DNA from: Pseudomonas sp. GD03944
GTDB lineage: Bacteria > Pseudomonadota > Gammaproteobacteria > Pseudomonadales > Pseudomonadaceae
Assembly (NCBI RefSeq): GCF_029839275.1
Contig: NZ_JAOCAH010000016.1
Coordinates: forward strand, 56,450-120,449
Direction: 5' to 3'
DNA: 64,000 nucleotides
The number at the start of each line of letters is the position of its first letter. Position 1 is the first letter of the stretch. A program made the position numbers and the translations under genes. The notes below the pieces were generated by a model, which did no database searches, was not told where the DNA came from, and worked only from the letters and a program-made list of their open reading frames with translations. Positions 35,392-43,990 of the stretch are shown here, one piece after another.

Positions 35392-36303
35392 ATGAATCCA
35401 CAAGAACTGAAGTCCATCCTTTCCTCCGGTCTGCTGTCCTTCCCAGTGACCGACTTCGATGCTGCCGGTGATTTCCGTGCTGACACCTATGCGCGCCGCC
35501 TCGAGTGGCTGGCCCCGTACGGTGCGTCGGCGCTGTTCGCCGCTGGTGGTACCGGCGAGTTTTTCTCCCTGACCGGCAAAGAGTATTCGTCCGTCATCAA
35601 GACTGCCGTCGACACCTGTGCTGGCAGCGTGCCAATCCTGGCCGGCGTCGGTGGCCCGACCCGTCAGGCGATCGAAATGGCTCAGGAAGCCGAGCGCCTG
35701 GGCGCCAAAGGCCTGCTGCTGCTGCCGCACTACCTGACCGAAGCCAGCCAGGAAGGTGTTGCCCTGCACGTTGAAGCCGTGTGCAAATCGGTGAAGATCG
35801 GTGTGGTCGTGTACAACCGCAGCGTCTGCCGCCTGAACGCCGCGCTGCTGGAGCAGGTTGCCGACCGTTGCCCGAACCTGATCGGCTACAAGGACGGTGT
35901 CGGTGACATCGAGCTGATGGTTTCCATCCGTCGTCGCCTTGGCGACCGCCTGAGCTACCTGGGTGGCCTGCAGACCGCTGAAGTCTACGCCGCTGCCTAC
36001 AAGGCCCTGGGCGTGCCGGTCTACTCGTCGGCCGTGTTCAACTTCATCCCGAAAACCGCGATGACCTTCTACCATGCAATGGCCCGTGACGATCACGCGA
36101 CCGTTGGCAAGATCATCGACGAGTTCTTCCTGCCTTACCTGGCCATCCGCAACCGTTGCGCCGGTTACGGTGTCAGCATCATCAAGGCCGGTGCCAAGAT
36201 CGTCGGTCACGACGCAGGCCCGGTGCGTACCCCGCTGACCGATCTGCTGCCGGAAGAGTACGAAATGCTCGCCGCGCTGATCGAAGCCCAGGGCGCCCAG
36301 TAA
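35392..36303 (+). CDS. kdgD: 5-dehydro-4-deoxyglucarate dehydratase
   Basis: Decarboxylating dehydratase turning 5-keto-4-deoxyglucarate into 2-oxoglutarate semialdehyde, CO2 and water. A 303-residue DHDPS/NAL-superfamily class I enzyme: GGTGEFFSL (52-60), Tyr Y141 in VVVYNRS and Schiff-base Lys K167 in GYKDGVGD. This is the step on which all three dehydratases of the island converge. Its own promoter/operator is divergent from gudD; a hairpin terminator lies between it and the dehydrogenase gene. Confidence 0.95.
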   Translation: MNPQELKSILSSGLLSFPVTDFDAAGDFRADTYARRLEWLAPYGASALFAAGGTGEFFSLTGKEYSSVIKTAVDTCAGSVPILAGVGGPTRQAIEMAQEAERLGAKGLLLLPHYLTEASQEGVALHVEAVCKSVKIGVVVYNRSVCRLNAALLEQVADRCPNLIGYKDGVGDIELMVSIRRRLGDRLSYLGGLQTAEVYAAAYKALGVPVYSSAVFNFIPKTAMTFYHAMARDDHATVGKIIDEFFLPYLAIRNRCAGYGVSIIKAGAKIVGHDAGPVRTPLTDLLPEEYEMLAALIEAQGAQ

Positions 36304-36335
36304 GTTTCACGCAGTACCGCTTCTCCCTGACACAG

Positions 36336-36368
36336 CGGCGCCTTCCCTCCCGGGATGGCGCCGTTTTT
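36336..36368 (+). terminator. hairpin terminator between kdgD and semialdehyde dehydrogenase
   Basis: CGGCGCC / GGCGCCG stem with a 14-base loop and a T5 run. It sits inside what should be one pathway operon, so it may be only partly efficient and set relative levels. Confidence 0.65.
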
Positions 36369-36387
36369 CATCATAAGGAGACAACTC

Positions 36388-37830
36388 GTGGCTAATGCTC
36401 AACGTTTCGACAACTACATCAATGGCCAGTGGGTCGCCGGTGCCAGTTACGCCCCCAACGTCAACCCGTCGGACCTGTCCGATGTGGTGGGCGACTACGC
36501 CCAGGCCGATGCCGACCAGGTCAACCAGGCCATCGCTGCTGCCCGCGCGGCCTTCCCGGCCTGGTCCACCTCCGGCATCCAGGCGCGCAGCGATTCCCTG
36601 GACAAGGTCGGCAGCGAGATCCTCGCGCGCCGTGAAGAGCTCGGCGCACTGCTGGCCCGGGAGGAGGGCAAGACCCTGCCTGAAGCCATCGGCGAAGTGA
36701 CCCGCGCCGGCAATATCTTCAAGTTCTTCGCCGGCGAGTGCCTGCGCCTGGCCGGTGAGCTGCTGCCGTCCGTGCGCCCCGGCGTGTCGGTGGAAATCAC
36801 CCGCGAGCCGCTGGGCGTGGTCGGCCTGATCACCCCGTGGAACTTCCCCATCGCCATTCCGTCCTGGAAGGTCGCCCCGGCCCTGGCCTACGGTAACTGC
36901 GTGGTGTTGAAACCGGCTGATCTGGTACCGGGCTGCGCCTGGGCCGTCACCGAAATCATCTCGCGCGCGGGCTTCCCGGCCGGGGTCTTCAACCTGGTGA
37001 TGGGTACGGGCCGCGTGGTGGGTGAAACCATCGTGCAGAACAAGCAGGTCGATGGCATCAGCTTCACCGGTTCGGTGGGTGTGGGTCGTACCATCGCCGC
37101 CAACGCCATTGCCCGCGGTGCCAAGGTCCAGCTGGAAATGGGCGGCAAGAACCCGCAGGTGATCCTCGATGACGCCGACCTGGACGTCGCGGTGGAGCTG
37201 GCGGTGCAGAGCGCCTTCTACTCGACCGGCCAGCGCTGCACGGCCTCCAGCCGCCTGATCGTCACGGCCGGTATCTACGACCGTTTCGTCGCGGCCATGG
37301 CCGAGCGGATGAAGTCGATCAAGGTCGGCCATGCCCTGGACAAAGGCACGGACGTCGGCCCGGTGGTGTCGCAGGCCCAGCTGGATCAGGACCTGAAGTA
37401 CATCGAAATCGGCAAGCAGGAAGGTGCACGCCTGGTCTGCGGTGGCGAGCGGGTGGGCAGCGAGAAGGAAGGCTTCTACCTGGCGCCGACCCTGTTCGCC
37501 GACAGCACCGGCGACATGCGCATCAGCCGCGAGGAAATCTTCGGCCCGGTGGCCAACATCGTGAAGGTGGCCAACTACGAAGAAGCCCTGGCCATGGCCA
37601 ACGACACCGAGTTCGGCCTGTCGGCGGGCATCTGCACCACCTCGCTGAAGTACGCCAACCACTTCAAGCGGCATGTCCAGGCCGGCATGGTCATGGTCAA
37701 CCTGCCGACGGCGGGGGTGGATTACCACGTGCCGTTCGGTGGTCGCAAAGGGTCTTCCTACGGCAGCCGTGAGCAGGGCAAGTACGCCCAAGAGTTCTAC
37801 ACCACGGTGAAGACCACCTACATCGGCTGA
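36388..37830 (+). CDS. 2-oxoglutarate semialdehyde dehydrogenase
   Basis: Aldehyde dehydrogenase of 480 residues that should oxidise 2,5-dioxopentanoate (the KdgD product) to 2-oxoglutarate, delivering sugar-acid carbon to the TCA cycle. ALDH landmarks: GLITPWNFPIAIPSWK, ISFTGSVGVGR, catalytic-type Glu E250 in VQLEMGGKNP and nucleophile C284 in STGQRCTASSR. GTG 36388 is chosen for AAGGAG 7 bases upstream. Substrate is assigned from context with kdgD; the closest family members are KGSA dehydrogenases. Confidence 0.92.
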   Translation: MANAQRFDNYINGQWVAGASYAPNVNPSDLSDVVGDYAQADADQVNQAIAAARAAFPAWSTSGIQARSDSLDKVGSEILARREELGALLAREEGKTLPEAIGEVTRAGNIFKFFAGECLRLAGELLPSVRPGVSVEITREPLGVVGLITPWNFPIAIPSWKVAPALAYGNCVVLKPADLVPGCAWAVTEIISRAGFPAGVFNLVMGTGRVVGETIVQNKQVDGISFTGSVGVGRTIAANAIARGAKVQLEMGGKNPQVILDDADLDVAVELAVQSAFYSTGQRCTASSRLIVTAGIYDRFVAAMAERMKSIKVGHALDKGTDVGPVVSQAQLDQDLKYIEIGKQEGARLVCGGERVGSEKEGFYLAPTLFADSTGDMRISREEIFGPVANIVKVANYEEALAMANDTEFGLSAGICTTSLKYANHFKRHVQAGMVMVNLPTAGVDYHVPFGGRKGSSYGSREQGKYAQEFYTTVKTTYIG

Positions 37831-38030
37831 TCCTGCTGTGCCCGGTCTTGTCGGCGGTTCGCCCGTCGGCATGACCGGTTTCCCTCCGTCGAGCCTCAGG
37901 TTTCAGCCCAGGCACGGCGCCCGCTCCAACGCACTCCCGGGTGGCAACACCACGAAACCTTGCCCCTCTAGGCACTGCACGAAAGCGCCCGGTAAGATGC
38001 GGCTTCCCTCGTGAAGTCAGTCTCCCCGCC

Positions 38031-39074
38031 ATGGCGAAGAAGCCCACCCGATCTGCCCTTGCGCCGCCCGCCGTTGCCGGAAGCCCCAGCATCACGTTGA
38101 TCGATGTAGCCCGGGTGGCAGGCGTGTCGCCGATCACCGTGTCGCGTGCCCTGAACCGCCCCGAGGTGGTCAGCGAAGCCGCGCGCAACAAGGTGCTCGA
38201 AGCTGTGCGGCAGACCGGTTACGTGCCCAACATGCTCGCCGGCGGCCTGGCCTCCAACAAGAGCCGGCTGGTCGCGATCTTCGTGCCGACCATTGCCCAC
38301 ACCATCTTCGCCGAAACGGTGCAGGCGCTCATGGATCACCTGGCGGCTGCCGGTTACCAGACGCTGCTCGGTCTCACCGGTTATTCCGCCGAACAGGAGG
38401 AGCGCCTGCTCGGTGCCGTGCTCGGGCGTCGGCCGGACGGCATCGTGCTGACCGGCACGTTGCATACCCAGGAAAGCCGTACCCGTCTGAGCGCAGCCGG
38501 CATTCCGGTGGTGGAGGCCTGGGATCTGGGCAAGACACCGATCGACATGCAGGTCGGCTTCTCCCACGAGAAGGTCGGCAGCGCCATCGCCACGCACCTG
38601 CATGGCAAGGGCTATCGGCGTTTCGCCATCGTTTCGGTCGACGACTCCCGCGCCCTGAAACGCAGCCGCAGCGTGGTGTCGCAGTTGAAGAAACTGGGCA
38701 TCGACGACGTGCCGACGGAAGTGCTGGCCGCACCGGCCTCGGTGCTCAGCGGGCGGGAAGGGCTGCAACGGTTGCTGGAAAAGGGCCATCGCCCGGATGT
38801 CATCGTCTGCAGTTCCGACACCGTGGCCCAGGGCATCCTCGCCGAAGCCGCCTGCCAGGGCATTCGCGTACCCGAGCAACTGGCGGTGATGGGCTTCGGT
38901 GATCTGTCCAGCGCAGCCCATGTTTTCCCGGCACTTTCCACGGTCAACGTGGACGGTTCGCGCATGGGCAAGCTGGTGGCCAATGCCCTGTTGCAACGCT
39001 TTCGCGACGGTGCACAGCCGCAACCGGTTCGGCTGGATACCGGCTTCACCCTGATCGACCGCGCGACCACCTGA
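38031..39074 (+). CDS. LacI-family regulator of gudP-garD
   Basis: A 347-residue repressor-type protein. The helix-turn-helix and hinge (~22-70) read TLIDVARVAGVSPITVSRAL and YVPNMLAGGLASNKS, followed by a periplasmic-binding-fold effector domain. The ATG at 38031 gives a normal N-terminus with a short extension, though its SD is weak. Two perfect palindromes with central CG, typical LacI-family operators, lie between its stop and gudP, so it most likely controls gudP-garD with an aldarate or its product as effector. Confidence 0.88.
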   Translation: MAKKPTRSALAPPAVAGSPSITLIDVARVAGVSPITVSRALNRPEVVSEAARNKVLEAVRQTGYVPNMLAGGLASNKSRLVAIFVPTIAHTIFAETVQALMDHLAAAGYQTLLGLTGYSAEQEERLLGAVLGRRPDGIVLTGTLHTQESRTRLSAAGIPVVEAWDLGKTPIDMQVGFSHEKVGSAIATHLHGKGYRRFAIVSVDDSRALKRSRSVVSQLKKLGIDDVPTEVLAAPASVLSGREGLQRLLEKGHRPDVIVCSSDTVAQGILAEAACQGIRVPEQLAVMGFGDLSSAAHVFPALSTVNVDGSRMGKLVANALLQRFRDGAQPQPVRLDTGFTLIDRATT

Positions 39075-39113
39075 CCTCTTGTCCGGCAAACCCGTCTGGA
39101 ACGCATTTTTCGC

Positions 39114-39141
39114 TTGAATGATTGCGCAATCATAGTAAAGT
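39114..39141 (+). promoter_or_regulatory. predicted promoter of gudP-garD
   Basis: TTGAAT (-35, 39114-39119), 16-base spacer, TAAAGT (-10, 39136-39141). The first LacI operator fills the spacer, a classical repression geometry. Leader to gudP is about 330 bases. Confidence 0.55.
39118..39133. promoter_or_regulatory. LacI-type operator 1
   Basis: ATGATTGCGCAATCAT, a perfect 16-base palindrome with the central CG typical of LacI-family sites. Confidence 0.85.
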
Positions 39142-39186
39142 CATTCCCGTAGCGAACTGGGTAGTGGACTGCCCTCCGAGCTGATT

Positions 39187-39200
39187 TGATTGCGCAATCA
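39187..39200. promoter_or_regulatory. LacI-type operator 2
   Basis: TGATTGCGCAATCA, a perfect 14-base palindrome identical to the core of operator 1; centres are 68 bases apart. Confidence 0.85.
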
Positions 39201-39249
39201 TCGTGCCAGCGAACAGCCGATCCACTGCCGACAAATAAGGATAATAACC

Positions 39250-39363
39250 GTGAAAAACGCCAGTCCCTGCTTCTCCCACCAGGCCCCGAACGGGGGCTTC
39301 TTCCGTTCATCCGCATCCGTCGCATTGCGGCCGAGGCCCGGCTTCCTGCCCGTGCCCGCCTAG
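39250..39363 (+). CDS. possible leader peptide upstream of gudP
   Basis: A 37-codon frame starting GTG with TAAGGA 8 bases upstream, starting MKNASPCFSHQAPNGG. It overlaps a GCCCC/GGGGC hairpin (39283-39297) followed by TTCTTCC, which could be a weak attenuator. The product matches nothing I know. It may be a remnant or a regulatory uORF; it lies within the 404-base gap between the LacI gene and gudP. Confidence 0.3.
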   Translation: MKNASPCFSHQAPNGGFFRSSASVALRPRPGFLPVPA

Positions 39364-39478
39364 GGCTCTCGGCTTCGCCCGAGCGCCCGATCGTACGAAC
39401 TGCTTTCCGAAACTGCCTCTCGTAGGCGGCCGGCGCCTGCACGCGCCCGTTATCGACAAAAACAATACATGACGAGGT

Positions 39479-40840
39479 ATGCCCATCATGGGTGATACGA
39501 AGAAAACCCACGTTCGGTACCTGATTCTGCTGATGCTGTTTCTGGTCACCACGATCAACTATGCCGACCGCGCCACCATTTCCATCGCCGGCTCCAGCAT
39601 GCAGAAGGACCTGGGCATCGATGCGGTGACCCTCGGCTACATTTTCTCCGCCTTCGGCTGGGCCTACGTGATCGGCCAGATCCCGGGTGGCTGGCTGCTC
39701 GACCGCTTCGGCTCCAAACGCGTCTACGCCGCGGGCATTTTCATCTGGTCGCTGTTCACCCTGCTGCAGGGCTTCGTCGGCATGATGCCGGTGGCCTGGG
39801 CCGTGGTGACCCTGTTCGTACTGCGCTTCATGGTCGGCTTCGCCGAAGCGCCATCCTTCCCGGGTAACGCGCGCATCGTGGCCGCCTGGTTCCCCACCGC
39901 GGAACGCGGCACGGCCTCGGCGATCTTCAACTCCGCGCAGTACTTCGCCACCGCGCTGTTCGCCCCGCTGATGGGCTGGATCGTCTACAGCTACGGTTGG
40001 GAACACGTGTTCGTGGTCATGGGCGTGCTGGGCATCATCTTCGCCGGCGTGTGGATGAAGACCATCTACAACCCCAAGGAGCACCCGCGCGCCAGCGCCG
40101 CCGAGATCGAGCACATCGCCAGCAACGGTGGTCTGGTCGACATGGATCAGGCCAAAGGCAGCGGCGGTCCCAAGTGGAACTACATCGCTCAACTGCTCAC
40201 CAACCGCATGATGGTCGGCGTCTACCTGGGCCAGTACTGCATCAACGCCATCACCTACTTCTTCCTCACCTGGTTCCCCGTGTACCTGGTGCAGGAGCGC
40301 GGCATGACCATCCTCAAGGCCGGCTTCATCGCCTCCCTGCCCGCGATCATGGGCTTCGTCGGCGGCGTGCTCGGCGGGGTGATCTCCGACTGGCTGCTGC
40401 GTCGTGGCCACAGCCTGACCCTGGCGCGCAAGCTGCCCATCGTCTGCGGCCTGATGCTGTCCACCAGCATGGTGCTGTGCAACTACGTGTCGGCGGAGTG
40501 GATGGTGGTCGGTTTCATGACCCTTGCATTCTTTGGTAAAGGTCTCGGAGCGCTCGGCTGGGCCGTTGTGTCGGATACTTCGCCCAAGCAGATCGCCGGC
40601 CTTTCCGGTGGCCTGTTCAATACCTTTGGCAACATCGCGTCGATCACCACCCCGATCGTCATCGGCTACATCATCAGCGCCACCGGTTCGTTCAAGTGGG
40701 CCCTGGTGTATGTAGGTGCCAACGCCCTGGTAGCGGTATTCAGCTACCTGTTCATCGTCGGTCGCATCCAGCGCGTCGTGCTGAAGGATGAGAACGGACT
40801 GGCGGTCAACGACCAGGCTTCGCCTGCACCGGCAACCTGA
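39479..40840 (+). CDS. gudP: glucarate/galactarate:H+ symporter, MFS
   Basis: A 453-residue, 12-span MFS protein of the anion:cation symporter family. The opening VRYLILLMLFLVTTINYADR and GWAYVIGQIPGGWLLDRFG are characteristic of the GudP/GarP group importing hexarates. The start could also be ATG 39488 (MGDTKK), whose AGG lies at a better distance. It precedes garD by 75 bases on the same strand and both lie under the LacI operators. Confidence 0.9.
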   Translation: MPIMGDTKKTHVRYLILLMLFLVTTINYADRATISIAGSSMQKDLGIDAVTLGYIFSAFGWAYVIGQIPGGWLLDRFGSKRVYAAGIFIWSLFTLLQGFVGMMPVAWAVVTLFVLRFMVGFAEAPSFPGNARIVAAWFPTAERGTASAIFNSAQYFATALFAPLMGWIVYSYGWEHVFVVMGVLGIIFAGVWMKTIYNPKEHPRASAAEIEHIASNGGLVDMDQAKGSGGPKWNYIAQLLTNRMMVGVYLGQYCINAITYFFLTWFPVYLVQERGMTILKAGFIASLPAIMGFVGGVLGGVISDWLLRRGHSLTLARKLPIVCGLMLSTSMVLCNYVSAEWMVVGFMTLAFFGKGLGALGWAVVSDTSPKQIAGLSGGLFNTFGNIASITTPIVIGYIISATGSFKWALVYVGANALVAVFSYLFIVGRIQRVVLKDENGLAVNDQASPAPAT

Positions 40841-40915
40841 CCCTGTTCACGACCTCGCCTGGTATCCGCGGGCGAGGTCGTGGCGTGTTCCTACAACAAG
40901 AAAAGGATTAGCCCC

Positions 40916-42472
40916 ATGGAACTGATTCAACATCTGGACTCCCCGCGATACATCCGCCTGCATGCCGACGACAACGTCGGCGTCGTGGTCAATGAACAGG
41001 GGGTAGCGGCCGGTGGCCGTTTCGTCGATGGCCTGGAGGCGCTGGAGGGTATCCCGCAGAGCCACAAGGTGTCCCTGGTGGCGATTCCCGAAGGTGGCAG
41101 CGTCGTGCGTTACGGCGAAGTCATCGGCTATGCCCTCAAACCCATTCCTGCCGGCAGCTGGGTGACCGAGGCGGTGCTGCGCATGCCCGAGCCCCCGGTG
41201 CTGGACAACCTGCCCAAGGCGACGATCAAGGCCCCGGTGCCGGAGCCGCTGGAAGGCTACACCTTCGAAGGCTTCCGCAACCCGGATGGCACCGTGGGCA
41301 CCCGCAACATTCTCGGCGTGACCACCACCGTGCAATGCGTGGTCGGCGTGCTCGACCACTGCGTGGACCGCGTGCGCAAGGAAATCCTGCCCAAGTACCC
41401 CAATGTCGACGACGTGGTGGCGCTGTCGCACAGCTATGGCTGTGGCGTGGCGATCAACGCGCCGGACGCTGTGGTGCCGATCCGCACCCTGTACAACATC
41501 AGCCGCAACCCCAACCTGGGTGGCCAGGCACTGGTCATCAGCCTGGGCTGCGAAAAGCTGCAGGCCAACCAGTTGATGGATGGCGACCAACTGACCAATA
41601 GCATGGAGGAGGAGGACTGGCTGTTCCGCCTGCAGGACTCCAGCACCGGTTTCACCGGCATGGTCGAAGAAATCATGGCGATGATCGAGACGCGCCTGAA
41701 AGTGCTCGACCAGCGTCGCCGCGAAACCGTACCGGCTTCCGAACTGGTGGTGGGCATGCAGTGCGGGGGCAGTGACGCCTTCTCCGGTATCACCGCCAAC
41801 CCGGCGCTGGGGGTCGCCTCGGACCTGCTGGTGCGGGCCGGTGCCACCGTGATGTTTTCGGAAAACACCGAAGTGCGTGACGGCATCCACCTGCTGACGC
41901 CGCGGGCCTCGACCCCTGAAGTCGCCGATGCGCTGATCCGCGAGATGGAGTGGTACGACCGCTACCTGGAACGCGGCATGGCCGATCGCAGCGCCAACAC
42001 CACGCCCGGCAACAAGAAGGGCGGCCTGAACAACATCGTCGAAAAAGCCATGGGCTCCATCGCCAAGTCGGGCAACAGCCCGATCGTCGGTGTGGTGGCG
42101 CCGGGTGAGCGGATTCGTGGCAAGGGCCTGTACTTCTGTGCCACCCCGGCCAGCGATTTCATCTGCGGCACGCTGCAACTGGCGGCCGGCATGAACATGC
42201 ACATTTTCACCACTGGTCGCGGTACGCCCTATGGCCTGTCCATGGTGCCGGTGATCAAGGTGGCCACCCGTACCCAGCTGGCCGAGCGCTGGCCGGACCT
42301 GATCGACGTGGACGCCGGGCAGATCACTTCCGGGCGCATGACCCTGGATGAAATGGGCTGGCACATCTTCCAGCTGTACCTGGATATCGCCAGTGGCAAG
42401 AAACAGACCTGGGCGGAGAAACACCGCCTGCACAACGACCTGGTGCTGTTCAACCCGGCCCCGGTGACCTGA
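40916..42472 (+). CDS. garD: galactarate dehydratase
   Basis: A 518-residue UxaA/altronate-dehydratase-family enzyme, iron-dependent and unrelated to the enolase superfamily. An N-terminal SAF-like domain (~1-95) is followed by the main part with GFRNPDGTVGTRNILGV, SHSYGCGVAI and MQCGGSDAFSGITANPA. It converts galactarate to 5-keto-4-deoxyglucarate. SD AAAAGGA lies 8 bases before the ATG. It duplicates the likely reaction of the 32172-33314 enzyme. Two hairpins follow, the second a clear terminator. Confidence 0.94.
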   Translation: MELIQHLDSPRYIRLHADDNVGVVVNEQGVAAGGRFVDGLEALEGIPQSHKVSLVAIPEGGSVVRYGEVIGYALKPIPAGSWVTEAVLRMPEPPVLDNLPKATIKAPVPEPLEGYTFEGFRNPDGTVGTRNILGVTTTVQCVVGVLDHCVDRVRKEILPKYPNVDDVVALSHSYGCGVAINAPDAVVPIRTLYNISRNPNLGGQALVISLGCEKLQANQLMDGDQLTNSMEEEDWLFRLQDSSTGFTGMVEEIMAMIETRLKVLDQRRRETVPASELVVGMQCGGSDAFSGITANPALGVASDLLVRAGATVMFSENTEVRDGIHLLTPRASTPEVADALIREMEWYDRYLERGMADRSANTTPGNKKGGLNNIVEKAMGSIAKSGNSPIVGVVAPGERIRGKGLYFCATPASDFICGTLQLAAGMNMHIFTTGRGTPYGLSMVPVIKVATRTQLAERWPDLIDVDAGQITSGRMTLDEMGWHIFQLYLDIASGKKQTWAEKHRLHNDLVLFNPAPVT

Positions 42473-42498
42473 GGAGAAACCACGGTCGTCTGTCCTAC

Positions 42499-42524
42499 GC
42501 GACCACCCGCATTGGGGTGGTCGC
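42499..42524. other. strong hairpin downstream of garD
   Basis: GCGACCACCC / GGGTGGTCGC, 10-bp stem with a 6-base loop, no T-run. It lies in the 305-base garD-DGPF gap, together with the terminator at 42622. Confidence 0.6.
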
Positions 42525-42621
42525 CCCTGATAAGTGAGCTGGCATTCGCCACTCGCCTATACGCTGCCATGGGTCACAAGCCCCGCGGCGTCCTTTCCTA
42601 GAGCCTCACCTGCAATACCCC

Positions 42622-42652
42622 GCGGTGCGCCAAAAGCGCACCGCTTTTTTTT
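42622..42652 (+). terminator. terminator of gudP-garD
   Basis: GCGGTGCGC / GCGCACCGC stem with a CAAAA loop and a T8 run. Confidence 0.92.
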
Positions 42653-42777
42653 GCCTGGACTATTACTTGATGCGCGGTGATTCGCCGTTGCAAAAATAGT
42701 TTGCAGGCGTTGTCGAATCACCGTGGTGCGCAACGACTACTCAGTACCCAGCGATCAATGCCGTCACGGAGAACACC

Positions 42778-43122
42778 ATGAAATACCTTTGCCTGGTCTA
42801 CAGCGATGAGCACGCCCTGCACAACTCGCCCGACAGCCCCCGTGACGAGGAGTGCCACGCCTACGCCTCGTCGCTGGCCGCCAGCGGTCGCATGGTCGCC
42901 GGCGAAGCCCTGCAGCCAGTGCGCACGGCCACCACGGTGCGGGTGCGCGGCGGGCAGCTGTCGATCACCGACGGCCCGTTTGCCGAAACCAAGGAACAGC
43001 TCGCCGGCTTCTACCTGATCGACGCCCGGGACCTCAACGAAGCGATCCAGATCGCCGGGAAGATCCCGCCGGCCCGGGTCGGCTCCATCGAAGTGCGGCC
43101 GGTCCGTGAACTGGATGTCTGA
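42778..43122 (+). CDS. YCII/DGPF-domain protein
   Basis: A 114-residue YCII-related protein. The name-giving DGPF sits in ITDGPFAETKEQLAGFYLID, followed by IPPARVGSIEVRPV. The family often lies next to ECF sigma factors; none is present here. Enzymatic activity is unproven for this branch. GGAGAAC precedes the ATG, and the DUF899 gene follows 48 bases after the stop. Confidence 0.88.
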   Translation: MKYLCLVYSDEHALHNSPDSPRDEECHAYASSLAASGRMVAGEALQPVRTATTVRVRGGQLSITDGPFAETKEQLAGFYLIDARDLNEAIQIAGKIPPARVGSIEVRPVRELDV

Positions 43123-43170
43123 GTGCCGATGAACCTGGCGCTGCCTGCGCCCGTGACCGAGGAGGAGAAC

Positions 43171-43989
43171 ATGGCCATGAAGCCTGTCGAATACCCGGAC
43201 GTCGTCAGCCGCGAGCAATGGCTGGTGGCCCGCAAGGCCCTGCTGGAGCAGGAAAAGGCCCTGACCCGCCAGCGCGACGCGGTAAGCGCCGCGCGTCGGC
43301 GCCTGCCCATGGTGGCGGTGACCGAGGACTACCGGTTCCAGGGCCCCGATGGCGAGTGCCGCCTGGTCGACCTGTTCGAGGGCCGCCAGCAACTGATCGT
43401 CTACCACTTCATGTACCTGCGCGATCGCGGCGAAGGCTGCGACGGATGTTCGCTGGTGGTCGACAACATCGGGCACCCGGCGCACCTGCATGCCCGTGAC
43501 ACCCGCCTGGTGCTGATATCGCGGGCGCCCCTGGAGGAGCTGGAGGCCTTCAGGCAGCGCATGGGCTGGACGCTGCCCTGGTACTCCTCCTGGGAGAGCC
43601 GCTTCAACTACGACTACCACGCCACCAATGACCCAAGCGTCGCCCCGGTCGAGTACAACTACCGCGATCAGGCGGAACTGGAGCGCCTGGGCATGGACTA
43701 CCACACCCGGGGCGAGCAGCACGGCGTCAGCGTGTTCCTGCGCGATGGCGAGCAGGTCTATCACTGCTATTCCAGTTATGGCCGCGGCGTCGAGACACTC
43801 ATGAGCACCTTCGACTACCTGGACCTCACGCCCTTCGGCCGTGGCGAGGGCTGGGACGGCATGCCCGACCTCCAGGGCAAGGGCCTGAACTGGACACGCC
43901 TGCACGACCGCTACGACCAACCCGCCGCCCACGCCTGCTGTGGCGGTGACGCATCCATTCGAACCACCGACAACAAGAAGGATGAATGA
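43171..43989 (+). CDS. DUF899 thioredoxin-fold protein
   Basis: A 272-residue DUF899 member with a thioredoxin-like fold. The conserved core runs from LVDLFEGRQQLIVYHFMY through EGCDGCSLVVDNIGH (C-x-x-C in a redox-like position), and WYSSWESRFNYDYH is the family block. The C-terminus ends CCGGDAS. ATG 43171 is chosen for GAGGAGGAG just upstream; a GTG at 43123 abuts the DGPF stop but lacks an SD. Function unknown. Confidence 0.85.
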   Translation: MAMKPVEYPDVVSREQWLVARKALLEQEKALTRQRDAVSAARRRLPMVAVTEDYRFQGPDGECRLVDLFEGRQQLIVYHFMYLRDRGEGCDGCSLVVDNIGHPAHLHARDTRLVLISRAPLEELEAFRQRMGWTLPWYSSWESRFNYDYHATNDPSVAPVEYNYRDQAELERLGMDYHTRGEQHGVSVFLRDGEQVYHCYSSYGRGVETLMSTFDYLDLTPFGRGEGWDGMPDLQGKGLNWTRLHDRYDQPAAHACCGGDASIRTTDNKKDE

Positions 43990-43990
43990 C

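Noticed and set aside
39186..39425. A 79-codon frame overlapping LacI operator 2
   Set aside because: Starts within the operator without an SD and has Arg/Pro-rich unconserved sequence; the shorter frame at 39250 is the better leader candidate.
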